From a virus: 64,000 nt of DNA. Location of the stretch: positions 95,563 to 159,562 of IMG/VR virus record IMGVR_UViG_3300030380_005901. One strand, 5' to 3'. Made by a program: the position numbers and the translations under genes. Positions 8,097 to 14,299 of the stretch are shown here, piece by piece. The notes under the pieces were generated by a model. The model searched no databases and had not been told where the DNA came from. It was given only the letters and a program-made list of their open reading frames with translations. Each line of letters begins with the position of its first letter. Position 1 is the stretch's first letter.

Positions 8097-9244
8097 TATT
8101 TTTTGAGTTTTAAATTACTCTTTTTGATTATTTTATTTTCATTAAATACATTATCTATTTTCATATCTGATGTATTTGTTAGTGTAATAGGTGAGGTTTT
8201 TTTACTTCCATACCCTTGATTACAATAAGGATATGTGTTACATTTTTCTTTTATATTAACAAATTTACCTCCCGGATATGCTAACTTATTTGCCCCTCTC
8301 CAATTCTTTTTATTTTTTGCCCACATTGCCGGTGTTACATATGAACCTACCGCACCCCCATAATCTACCGCCTCTTCTAATTCTTCATCTTCTTCTAATA
8401 TACCCATAGAAAACATTTTACCAATAGGTTTTGTCATACCATTTTTAGAAACCGGTATTTTATTTTTTGCAAACCTTCTACTTATAGGTTCTTGATTTAA
8501 TGGTGCAACAAATGCACCTGCACTACCAGCACCAGTAGCTTCTTCTAATTCATCATCTTCAAAATCTTCTGATTTTCTTCTTTCTAATTCTTCAGAACGT
8601 TTTTCTCTTATCTTATCAAAAATTTCTTTTTTAGTAAATCTATTTCTTTGTTGTTGTCTTAATTGATCTCTTAGTCTATTGGCAATTTCATTAGTATCTA
8701 AATCTTCATGAAATATTTCCATATCATCCATTATTAATTCTAACTTTCCTTCTTTACTCTTTTCAAATAATTCTTTTTCTACTCTTACAGTTTTTTTAGT
8801 TCCATTTTTACTTTCTACTGCAATTATACAAAAATTGGGATTAGTATAATAATCCGAAATATTATTAACGTTTTGAGTTGCTAATTCTGTTGCTTGTTCT
8901 ATAGGTAAATGATTCTGTTCTATTTGTGTACCAATATTAATTTCTTCTTTCATCTGTGGTGCAATTTTTTGGAGTGACTCTACACCACTTAAATTTAATT
9001 GAGTTTTAAACTCTTTTCCACTATTAAATATTTCATTTACACCTTCTTCTTTACCCTTAGTACATTTTAAACTCATTAACTTAATTAATTGTTTTAAAAT
9101 ATTGATTTGTTTAGTAGGTATTTTATCACTGTGTTTATCCACCAATTTATTTAATACCTTATCCGCAACTTTTAGTTGGGTGGTATTATTACAAGACATT
9201 ATAATGTCTTTTACTTTGTCGTAGTCTCTTTTAATATTTTCCAT
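8096..9244 (-). CDS. Conserved-type virion structural protein with GA-G-(F/Y)V-P repeats
   Basis: From the ATG at 9244 the protein has 382 residues. The start is fixed by a TAATG overlap with the stop of the upstream gene. The N-terminal half is helical and charged. The C-terminal half has two copies of a short motif: EEATGAGSAGAFVAPL (about 234-249) and EEAVDYGGAVGSYVTPAMW (about 293-311). A block with PGGKFV and KEKCNTYPYCNQGYG follows. I recall very similar blocks in uncharacterised proteins of uncultured marine T4-like phages, but no function is established. A late-type motif heads the two-gene unit, which suggests a virion or head-assembly role. Confidence 0.6.
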   Translation of the reverse strand: MENIKRDYDKVKDIIMSCNNTTQLKVADKVLNKLVDKHSDKIPTKQINILKQLIKLMSLKCTKGKEEGVNEIFNSGKEFKTQLNLSGVESLQKIAPQMKEEINIGTQIEQNHLPIEQATELATQNVNNISDYYTNPNFCIIAVESKNGTKKTVRVEKELFEKSKEGKLELIMDDMEIFHEDLDTNEIANRLRDQLRQQQRNRFTKKEIFDKIREKRSEELERRKSEDFEDDELEEATGAGSAGAFVAPLNQEPISRRFAKNKIPVSKNGMTKPIGKMFSMGILEEDEELEEAVDYGGAVGSYVTPAMWAKNKKNWRGANKLAYPGGKFVNIKEKCNTYPYCNQGYGSKKTSPITLTNTSDMKIDNVFNENKIIKKSNLKLKK

Positions 9245-9504
9245 TATTTTATTGCGTTTTTCCAAAACATACGTCTCATCCATAATTCTCTATAAAGTTG
9301 TTCTAATACATCTTTACTAATTTTAACTACTTCTTTTTCAAACTTAGTCCCCTTTATTTCTTTACTAACTATATTAGTAACTTTTTTCTCTAAATCACTA
9401 CCAAACGCATCCTTAATCTCTTTACGTATCATTACACCAATTTTATTTTCATCGGTTTTAGTTAACGCTTCTTTAATTATGTGTTTTAATTCAATATCGT
9501 TCAT
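9244..9504 (-). CDS. Hypothetical small helical protein
   Basis: An 86-residue Lys/Glu-rich, fully helical protein starting MNDIELKHIIKEALTK and ending with an aromatic, basic tail (LWMRRMFWKNAIK). Its stop shares a base with the next start (TAATG), so the two are translationally coupled. The I-K-E near residue 11 fits the (I/L)-x-E prohead-protease pattern. The late-type motif 17 bases upstream and its partner suggest a virion or assembly role; no family is recognised. Confidence 0.6.
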   Translation of the reverse strand: MNDIELKHIIKEALTKTDENKIGVMIRKEIKDAFGSDLEKKVTNIVSKEIKGTKFEKEVVKISKDVLEQLYRELWMRRMFWKNAIK

Positions 9505-9521
9505 GATAATACATGTTTATT

Positions 9522-9530
9522 TATAAATAT
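9522..9530 (-). promoter_or_regulatory. ATATTTATA motif (late-type)
   Basis: Minus-strand ATATTTATA continuing into AATAAAC, 17 bases upstream of the ATG at 9504. The extended form also contains the T4 late-promoter octamer TATAAATA read in the sense direction. Confidence 0.45.
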
Positions 9531-9548
9531 TTGATATTATGAAAAAAA

Positions 9549-10004
9549 TCAGACTAAAATCAATATTGCAATAATTGGGAGAATTACTGATCCACCAAAA
9601 CCTAAAAACTTTAAAAGTTTTTGTTTTCGTAATTCTTTTTTCTGTTGTTTAATGGTGTCTTCTTTCATACCTAACTCAGAGTTTTTATTATCCAATATTT
9701 GTTGAAAATTATCTATTTGACTTTGTTGGTTATCTGATTTTTCCATTAACTTAAAAATAACCTCTTTTTGTAGTGTTATAGTATTAGTATTAAGACTATC
9801 TTTCTCTTTGTAAACAGTTAATAAACTATCTGCAATCTCATACTCCAAAAGATCGTTAAGTATTACCTTAGCGTCCTCTAAATTCATAATAACTAATGTA
9901 TCGCCATTCTCAACGATTGTTCTGACCTCTCCTTTGGAGATAGTCTGAGAGAGTATTGGTGACACCATCGCTATCCATATTATCAACGATATTAGATACT
10001 TCAT
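9549..10004 (-). CDS. Candidate spanin-like envelope protein (signal peptide, coiled coil, C-terminal TM)
   Basis: A 151-residue protein with a cleavable-looking signal peptide (MKYLISLIIWIAMVSPILSQ, 1-20), a periplasmic segment, a coiled coil (about 75-125) and a C-terminal membrane helix (about 130-150). The signal region has no lipobox cysteine, so it is not a classical Rz1 lipoprotein. Its start lies 95 bases inside the preceding gene in another frame. Together with that gene (N-terminal TM plus coiled coil) and the nearby amidase this suggests a pair that acts at the envelope during lysis. The assignment rests on topology only. Confidence 0.5.
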   Translation of the reverse strand: MKYLISLIIWIAMVSPILSQTISKGEVRTIVENGDTLVIMNLEDAKVILNDLLEYEIADSLLTVYKEKDSLNTNTITLQKEVIFKLMEKSDNQQSQIDNFQQILDNKNSELGMKEDTIKQQKKELRKQKLLKFLGFGGSVILPIIAILILV

Positions 10005-10290
10005 TTCTTTTTCTTTCTAATTCTTTTAACTTATCTTCTGTTTTTCTAAGAACAACTTTAGTACTGTCAATTGCGTATAAAATAACATCAATTTCTTTTT
10101 GTAATTTTATATTTGCTTTAATAATACTATCGTTTGATATTAGTAGTTTTTCATTTTGTTTTTGTAAAACACTAATTTCTTCTTCATATTCCTCTATAGG
10201 TACACTAGGTCTAAATATAAAACTAAGGACTAAAGCTACTGCTAAACCTAATATTAAAATCGCCTTTAAGTCTATATTAATTTTAAGCAT
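9910..10290 (-). CDS. Candidate i-spanin (Rz)-like protein: N-terminal TM and coiled coil
   Basis: From the ATG at 10290 the protein has 126 residues. One membrane helix lies at about 8-26 (LKAILILGLAVALVLSFIF), followed by a long coiled coil (about 33-110) and a short polar tail. This is the topology of Rz-type inner-membrane spanins. An in-frame ATG at 10338 would add 16 residues but overlaps the upstream gene by 56 bases; with 10290 the overlap is 8. The 3' 95 bases overlap the next gene in a different frame, an arrangement that recalls nested Rz/Rz1 pairs. Confidence 0.5.
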   Translation of the reverse strand: MLKINIDLKAILILGLAVALVLSFIFRPSVPIEEYEEEISVLQKQNEKLLISNDSIIKANIKLQKEIDVILYAIDSTKVVLRKTEDKLKELERKRNEVSNIVDNMDSDGVTNTLSDYLQRRGQNNR

Positions 10291-10819
10291 TTTCTTCGGT
10301 TGGGTTAGGCATGGATTCTCCTTCACCTTCTTCCCCAAATCCTGGCGAGTTCATACTGTCTGGACCTTCTTCTGCGTTTTCTTCATCAGTTTGTTGATTT
10401 TCATATTCTTCCGCAATTCTTTTAGCCCAATCATCTGACCATGTTTTATAATATGCAATTAATTTTTGTAAAAGTTTCATTGTGTCTTCTCTAAGTTGTA
10501 ATAACTCTGTAGTGACGTAAACACCTTGTGTATCGTCTAACGAATAAAACCATTCTACTGCATTATCTGTAAATTCTCCACTCCATTCTACATTTTGTGC
10601 TTTTGGATAAAGTTTCATTTGGTTAAATTTAACTCTTTGTGTTACAGTGTCTCTAAACAATCTTTCTTGTTCTTTCATTTCTGTAGGATCTAAAGAATTT
10701 TCATCTTGTTTTTGAACATTTAAATCCTGTTCAGTAATTAAAGTTTTAGTTAAAATAGATTTACTACCACTTTCTCTAATTAATTCTAATATTTTTCTAG
10801 TTTCATCGTGTTGACTCAT
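10283..10819 (-). CDS. Hypothetical acidic protein, candidate virion protein
   Basis: A 178-residue protein. The N-terminal helix (MSQHDETRKILELIRESG) carries an I-L-E of prohead-protease type. A central globular part contains W-S-G-E-F-T-D-N-A-V-E-W-F, and the C-terminal 40 residues are a low-complexity acidic tail rich in Glu, Gly and Asn. No known domain. It lies between the amidase-like and spanin-like genes, but its composition resembles a virion or scaffold protein more than a lysis protein. Confidence 0.55.
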   Translation of the reverse strand: MSQHDETRKILELIRESGSKSILTKTLITEQDLNVQKQDENSLDPTEMKEQERLFRDTVTQRVKFNQMKLYPKAQNVEWSGEFTDNAVEWFYSLDDTQGVYVTTELLQLREDTMKLLQKLIAYYKTWSDDWAKRIAEEYENQQTDEENAEEGPDSMNSPGFGEEGEGESMPNPTEENA

Positions 10820-10840
10820 ATCTTTTGTTTTTATTTTTAT

Positions 10841-11449
10841 TTAATTTTCTATTTTTTCTTTAAATTTTCTAAAATCCCAAGAAGGGTTAACATCAGTATT
10901 ATCTTTATAGTAATTACTCCTATACGTAACACCATCAAACTCCTCTATTTCTTTAATATAAGTATTATGTCCTACACATTTTTTATTTATATTGTGTGTT
11001 TCACATAAATATTTAACTAAATTAATAGTAGATTTTAACTGTTTAGGTGTATAAGGATCCCAATATTGTTGTCCCCTCCATCTTTTTTCTACTACATTAA
11101 CTCTTCTTTTATAAATATTGCCTACCCAATCAAAATATTTATTTGATAATAAATCTTTTTTTAACCAACCTCTATTTTCTAAAACTATTGAAATTATTTT
11201 TTTATCGTTTCTTTTTTCATTTAAAAAATCGGAATAATATTTAGGATTAAAATGTTCATAAATTTCACCTTTTGTGGTAACGGTATAATTAGCAGTTTTA
11301 GTAAATTCCCCATCCATTTTAGTTAACCACCCATTAAAATGATATAATTTTTGATTAAACGTATTACCGATAACTATTTGTTTTTTATCAAACTCTTTTT
11401 TATGGTAATTTTCTTTATTTAATTCATATGTTAATCTATCAATATTCAT
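10841..11449 (-). CDS. N-acetylmuramoyl-L-alanine amidase, amidase_2-like
   Basis: A 202-residue protein with the overall layout of amidase_2/PGRP domains: an early strand (KQIVIGNT, 24-31), a T-V-T-T-K-G-E-I-Y-E-H-F segment, a core strand (IISIVLENRGW), a late His in VGHNT and a D-V-N-P-S-W-D-F end. The usual first zinc histidine (VVHHT) reads VIGNT, so one metal ligand may be absent or supplied by His37. Its substrate would be peptidoglycan, but activity is uncertain. Its start shares a base with the stop of the membrane protein gene upstream (TAATG), so they are coupled. Confidence 0.55.
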   Translation of the reverse strand: MNIDRLTYELNKENYHKKEFDKKQIVIGNTFNQKLYHFNGWLTKMDGEFTKTANYTVTTKGEIYEHFNPKYYSDFLNEKRNDKKIISIVLENRGWLKKDLLSNKYFDWVGNIYKRRVNVVEKRWRGQQYWDPYTPKQLKSTINLVKYLCETHNINKKCVGHNTYIKEIEEFDGVTYRSNYYKDNTDVNPSWDFRKFKEKIEN

Positions 11450-12471
11450 TAATCAATCCTTTTAATATTGGTTTTAGATCTGACTTTACCGTATTCTGTA
11501 GGTATTAATCTTGATTTTTCAGTTACTTTTTTTTTTGGCTCTTCTTTTTTAGTTTGGTACTCGTCAATTGCTTTTTTAAGAATTTCAGATTCTTTTTTTT
11601 CTTTGTTTTTAATTTTTTTTTCTAAATCTTCTTGTTTTTTTTGAAACTTCATAAAGTCTCCTTCTTTATCGGCAGTTAACCCCCCTACTGTATATATTTT
11701 ATCATCTTCCTCTGACCATGAACCTGGTTCATCCATCTTTTCTAAAAATTCTTGAACTTCAGGATCTTCTTCCCACGTAACTTCCTCATCACTTTCACCA
11801 TAAAAATCTTTTTCATCTATTTTTTTACTTATCTCTTCCGCCTGTTCTATAGATTCTTCTAAATGTTCTTTATTCTTTTCTGATTTCAAAAGGTGTTCAG
11901 TTTCATCTTCTTTATCTTTTTTTCTACTTTCCACTATATCAACCATTTTTTTATTTCTATTATCAAAATATTCTTTAATAATTTTTTCTTTATCTATTTC
12001 TTCACTTTGATTTCTATCGTATCTTACAAAGAAGTGTAACGAAGTAAGTGAAATAACAGGTAACAAACCACCCTCTAAAAATGCTAACCATCTTTTAAGT
12101 GCTAATGTATCTGTTAAATCCGTACCAACCATTTCCCATACTGGTGTAGTTAATTCTATCCATGATAACCACAATTCTCCACTAGTATCTATTTCTTTAA
12201 AAGAAAAGTATATATTACCTACCATTTGAATGAAGGTAACCAGCCCAAACATAAACCACACACCACCTTTTACTCTATTAGTTGCAGCAACTAATGCAGT
12301 CATTGCACCAACTTCTATTGCAATAGAAAGGTATATTGCCCAATTAATTGGGTTCGCTATACTATACCATGTTACTACGTGAGAAATAGATATTGCTGCC
12401 ACTAATATTATAGGAATTAAAAACAATGTTCTTATAGGATTGTTTTTAATCCAATTTCCAATCAGCTTCAT
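11449..12471 (-). CDS. Multi-pass membrane protein with long coiled-coil tail
   Basis: A 340-residue protein. Four hydrophobic segments (about 14-36, 42-63, 69-90 and 130-148) are followed by about 185 highly charged, coiled-coil residues rich in Lys and Glu, with several Trp-containing acidic patches (SDEEVTWEEDPEV). I infer an inner-membrane anchor with a cytoplasmic coiled coil. It is coupled to the amidase-like gene through a TAATG overlap. No family recognised. It could serve lysis timing, superinfection exclusion or membrane attachment of phage complexes. Confidence 0.6.
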   Translation of the reverse strand: MKLIGNWIKNNPIRTLFLIPIILVAAISISHVVTWYSIANPINWAIYLSIAIEVGAMTALVAATNRVKGGVWFMFGLVTFIQMVGNIYFSFKEIDTSGELWLSWIELTTPVWEMVGTDLTDTLALKRWLAFLEGGLLPVISLTSLHFFVRYDRNQSEEIDKEKIIKEYFDNRNKKMVDIVESRKKDKEDETEHLLKSEKNKEHLEESIEQAEEISKKIDEKDFYGESDEEVTWEEDPEVQEFLEKMDEPGSWSEEDDKIYTVGGLTADKEGDFMKFQKKQEDLEKKIKNKEKKESEILKKAIDEYQTKKEEPKKKVTEKSRLIPTEYGKVRSKTNIKRID

Positions 12472-12482
12472 AATTTAAATTT

Positions 12483-12785
12483 TTATTTTTCGTTATCGTT
12501 TTTTAGTTTATTTATAGGAATTCTGTTTTTATCCGATAACTCTTCTAATTCTAATGTTTTCCAATTAGGGACTTCTTTAATAAGATTAATCATTTTTTCT
12601 TCAGTAATAATCTTATTATTAATTTTATTTAGTGTACTATCGATTGTAACAGTTTTACTATTTAATTCTTTTTGTACTTTTTCTATTTTACCATTTGTAG
12701 TACAGGTTTTAAGAAAAATAATTAAAACTAAAGCGAATGTTAATCTAGTTCCCCATTTGTCAATAAATTCTACTAATTTTTTCAT
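12483..12785 (-). CDS. Small membrane-anchored coiled-coil protein
   Basis: A 100-residue protein with one N-terminal membrane helix (about 13-28, LTFALVLIIFLKTC) and a Lys/Asn/Glu-rich helical remainder. It is the first gene of the envelope and lysis block, placed just after the sigma-factor terminator and 23 bases after a late-type motif. No recognised domain; it may be a partner of the multi-pass protein. Confidence 0.55.
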   Translation of the reverse strand: MKKLVEFIDKWGTRLTFALVLIIFLKTCTTNGKIEKVQKELNSKTVTIDSTLNKINNKIITEEKMINLIKEVPNWKTLELEELSDKNRIPINKLKNDNEK

Positions 12786-12808
12786 ATCTTTTTTTTTATT
12801 TTATATTA

Positions 12809-12817
12809 TATAAATAT
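12809..12817 (-). promoter_or_regulatory. ATATTTATA motif (late-type)
   Basis: Minus-strand ATATTTATA 23 bases upstream of the ATG at 12785 and just downstream of the terminator that closes the sigma-factor unit. Confidence 0.4.
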
Positions 12818-12856
12818 CTATTACAATAAATAATAGCAAAACATAAAAAAGTATAT

Positions 12857-12883
12857 AAAAAAAGGGGGTTATTTACCCCCTTT
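12857..12883 (-). terminator. Rho-independent terminator after the sigma-factor gene
   Basis: A 9-bp stem (minus strand AAAGGGGGT, loop AAATA, ACCCCCTTT) is followed by a T run. It lies about 20 bases after the sigma-factor stop. Confidence 0.88.
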
Positions 12884-12902
12884 ATATTAAATAGTTGAAA
12901 TT

Positions 12903-13718
12903 TTATAGTTCATCTTCACCCATATAATCAAATATGTCTCCTACATTATTCCTAATTTTTCGTATTGCAGATTCTTTAATTTGTCGTATTCTCTCTTTAG
13001 TTAACCCTAATTCTTCTCCAATAGTTTCTAAAGTCATAGGGCTCCCATAAATACCAAAATAACAATTAACTATCTCTCTTTCTCTGTCACTTAAATAAGA
13101 CATAACTTTTTTAAGTCTACCACTTAATGTATCATTTTTGTCTACATTTGAATCTGGACTAGCAAAAGTGTCATCTTTTATAAGTGCACCTAATTCATCA
13201 CCATCTTCATTAATTTGTTTGTTGAGTGATCCACAAGTGGGTACATGTACATATTCTACTTCATCAGCAGTAGGTAATCTCTCAAACTCTTTTTCAAATT
13301 GTTCTATTTCTTTTTTTATTTTAGATAATTTATTAACCATATTTGCAGGTATCCTTACCATTCTGGAATTATCATTTAAACATTGTAGTATAGCTTGTTT
13401 AACCCACCACACGGCATAAGATATGAATTTAAAACCTTTAGTGTGGTCAAATCTTTTAGCAGCAGTTATTAATCCGTAATTTCCTTCCGATATTAAATCT
13501 GCAAGTGATATACCTTGATTTTGATATTCTTTAGCTATTGCAATAACAAATCGTAAATTTGCCATAACTAATTCATCGATAGCCTTTTCATCGCCAGCAG
13601 CAATCCTCTTAGCAATTTCTATTTCTTGTTGTGGTGTAATCTGTTCACTTTTTCTCACATCTTTTAGATATTTAGACATGGAATCTTCCTTAGTGTTAAT
13701 ATATCTTCTATAATCCAT
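12903..13718 (-). CDS. Sigma-70-family RNA polymerase sigma factor (RpoD-like)
   Basis: A 271-residue complete sigma factor. Region 1.2 lies at about 14-45. Region 2 (about 47-117) holds the signature NLRFVIAIAKEYQNQG, the DLISEGNYGL core-binding segment and FKFISYAVWWVKQAI, which melts and reads the -10 element. Region 3 is at about 123-195. Region 4 (about 204-257) has the helix-turn-helix LETIGEELGLTKERIRQI that reads the upstream element. It closely follows the short Bacteroidota primary sigma, so it was probably taken from a host; T4 gp55 is smaller and far more divergent. It is co-transcribed with the 164-residue gene from an early-type motif and ends at a terminator. It may direct late transcription. 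Confidence 0.93.
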   Translation of the reverse strand: MDYRRYINTKEDSMSKYLKDVRKSEQITPQQEIEIAKRIAAGDEKAIDELVMANLRFVIAIAKEYQNQGISLADLISEGNYGLITAAKRFDHTKGFKFISYAVWWVKQAILQCLNDNSRMVRIPANMVNKLSKIKKEIEQFEKEFERLPTADEVEYVHVPTCGSLNKQINEDGDELGALIKDDTFASPDSNVDKNDTLSGRLKKVMSYLSDREREIVNCYFGIYGSPMTLETIGEELGLTKERIRQIKESAIRKIRNNVGDIFDYMGEDEL

Positions 13719-13728
13719 AATTTTTAGT

Positions 13729-14223
13729 TTATTGTTGTTTAGAATATTCTTTTAAATATTGTTTTTCTATTTTAGATAATTTATCTAACCCTACTTTACT
13801 AATTTTATCTAAAAGTTCATCCATAGTAGGTTTAATTGGTTCTATATCAATTATTTTATTTAAATCAGGTATTTCCTCACTAGATGTCATTATATTTTCC
13901 ATTTTTAATCTAGCTTCAAATAATGGAGTAAACTCTGTATTATCTACTTTCCCACCAAATAAAGCTTCTTGAAATTTTTCAATTAATAAATTTGCAGAAA
14001 ATGTTGCCGGTAACATTTCAAATACAATGTACGCCCTTTTTTCCATATTTAAAAATTCTTCTAATTCTATAATGTTTAATTCTGACTTGAATGTTGCGAT
14101 TATAATTTCTTCTCCTGTCGCAAAATTTACAATATCGTTTGATATATACTCTAAATCTTTTTGTATTTGTTCTATATCGTCTAAACCTATCAAACAATAT
14201 TTTTTTAATCTTATTTGTTCCAT
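13729..14223 (-). CDS. Hypothetical protein with DUF6576-like C-terminus
   Basis: A 164-residue protein. The N-terminal 110 residues are an unknown alpha/beta region. The C-terminal 30 residues (DELLDKISKVGLDKLSKIEK then QYLKEYSK) match the pattern L-x-K-I-x-x-x-G-x-x-x-L-(S/T)-x-x-E-x-x-x-L seen at the ends of many Bacteroidota proteins (DUF6576-like). It sits immediately upstream of the sigma gene (10-base gap) and downstream of a TATATTTG motif. It may be a sigma partner or regulator, but that is inference from position only. Confidence 0.6.
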   Translation of the reverse strand: MEQIRLKKYCLIGLDDIEQIQKDLEYISNDIVNFATGEEIIIATFKSELNIIELEEFLNMEKRAYIVFEMLPATFSANLLIEKFQEALFGGKVDNTEFTPLFEARLKMENIMTSSEEIPDLNKIIDIEPIKPTMDELLDKISKVGLDKLSKIEKQYLKEYSKQQ

Positions 14224-14284
14224 TTTAAAACTTTTAGTTATTAAATATATATGTACAAATTAAGTACCATTACCTAATTTTAGA

Positions 14285-14292
14285 CAAATATA
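14285..14292 (-). promoter_or_regulatory. TATATTTG motif (early-type, Bacteroidota -7-like)
   Basis: Minus-strand TATATTTG matches TAnnTTTG. It lies in the gap downstream of the gp46 stop and 61 bases upstream of the ATG at 14223. It would drive the 164-residue protein and sigma factor unit, which ends at the terminator at 12857-12883. Confidence 0.5.
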
Positions 14293-14299
14293 AGTAAAA

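Noticed and set aside
9956-10438. 160-codon plus-strand ORF opposite the spanin-like and acidic genes
   Set aside because: It mirrors the coiled-coil codons of the minus-strand genes and has Phe/Ser-rich composition typical of antisense frames.
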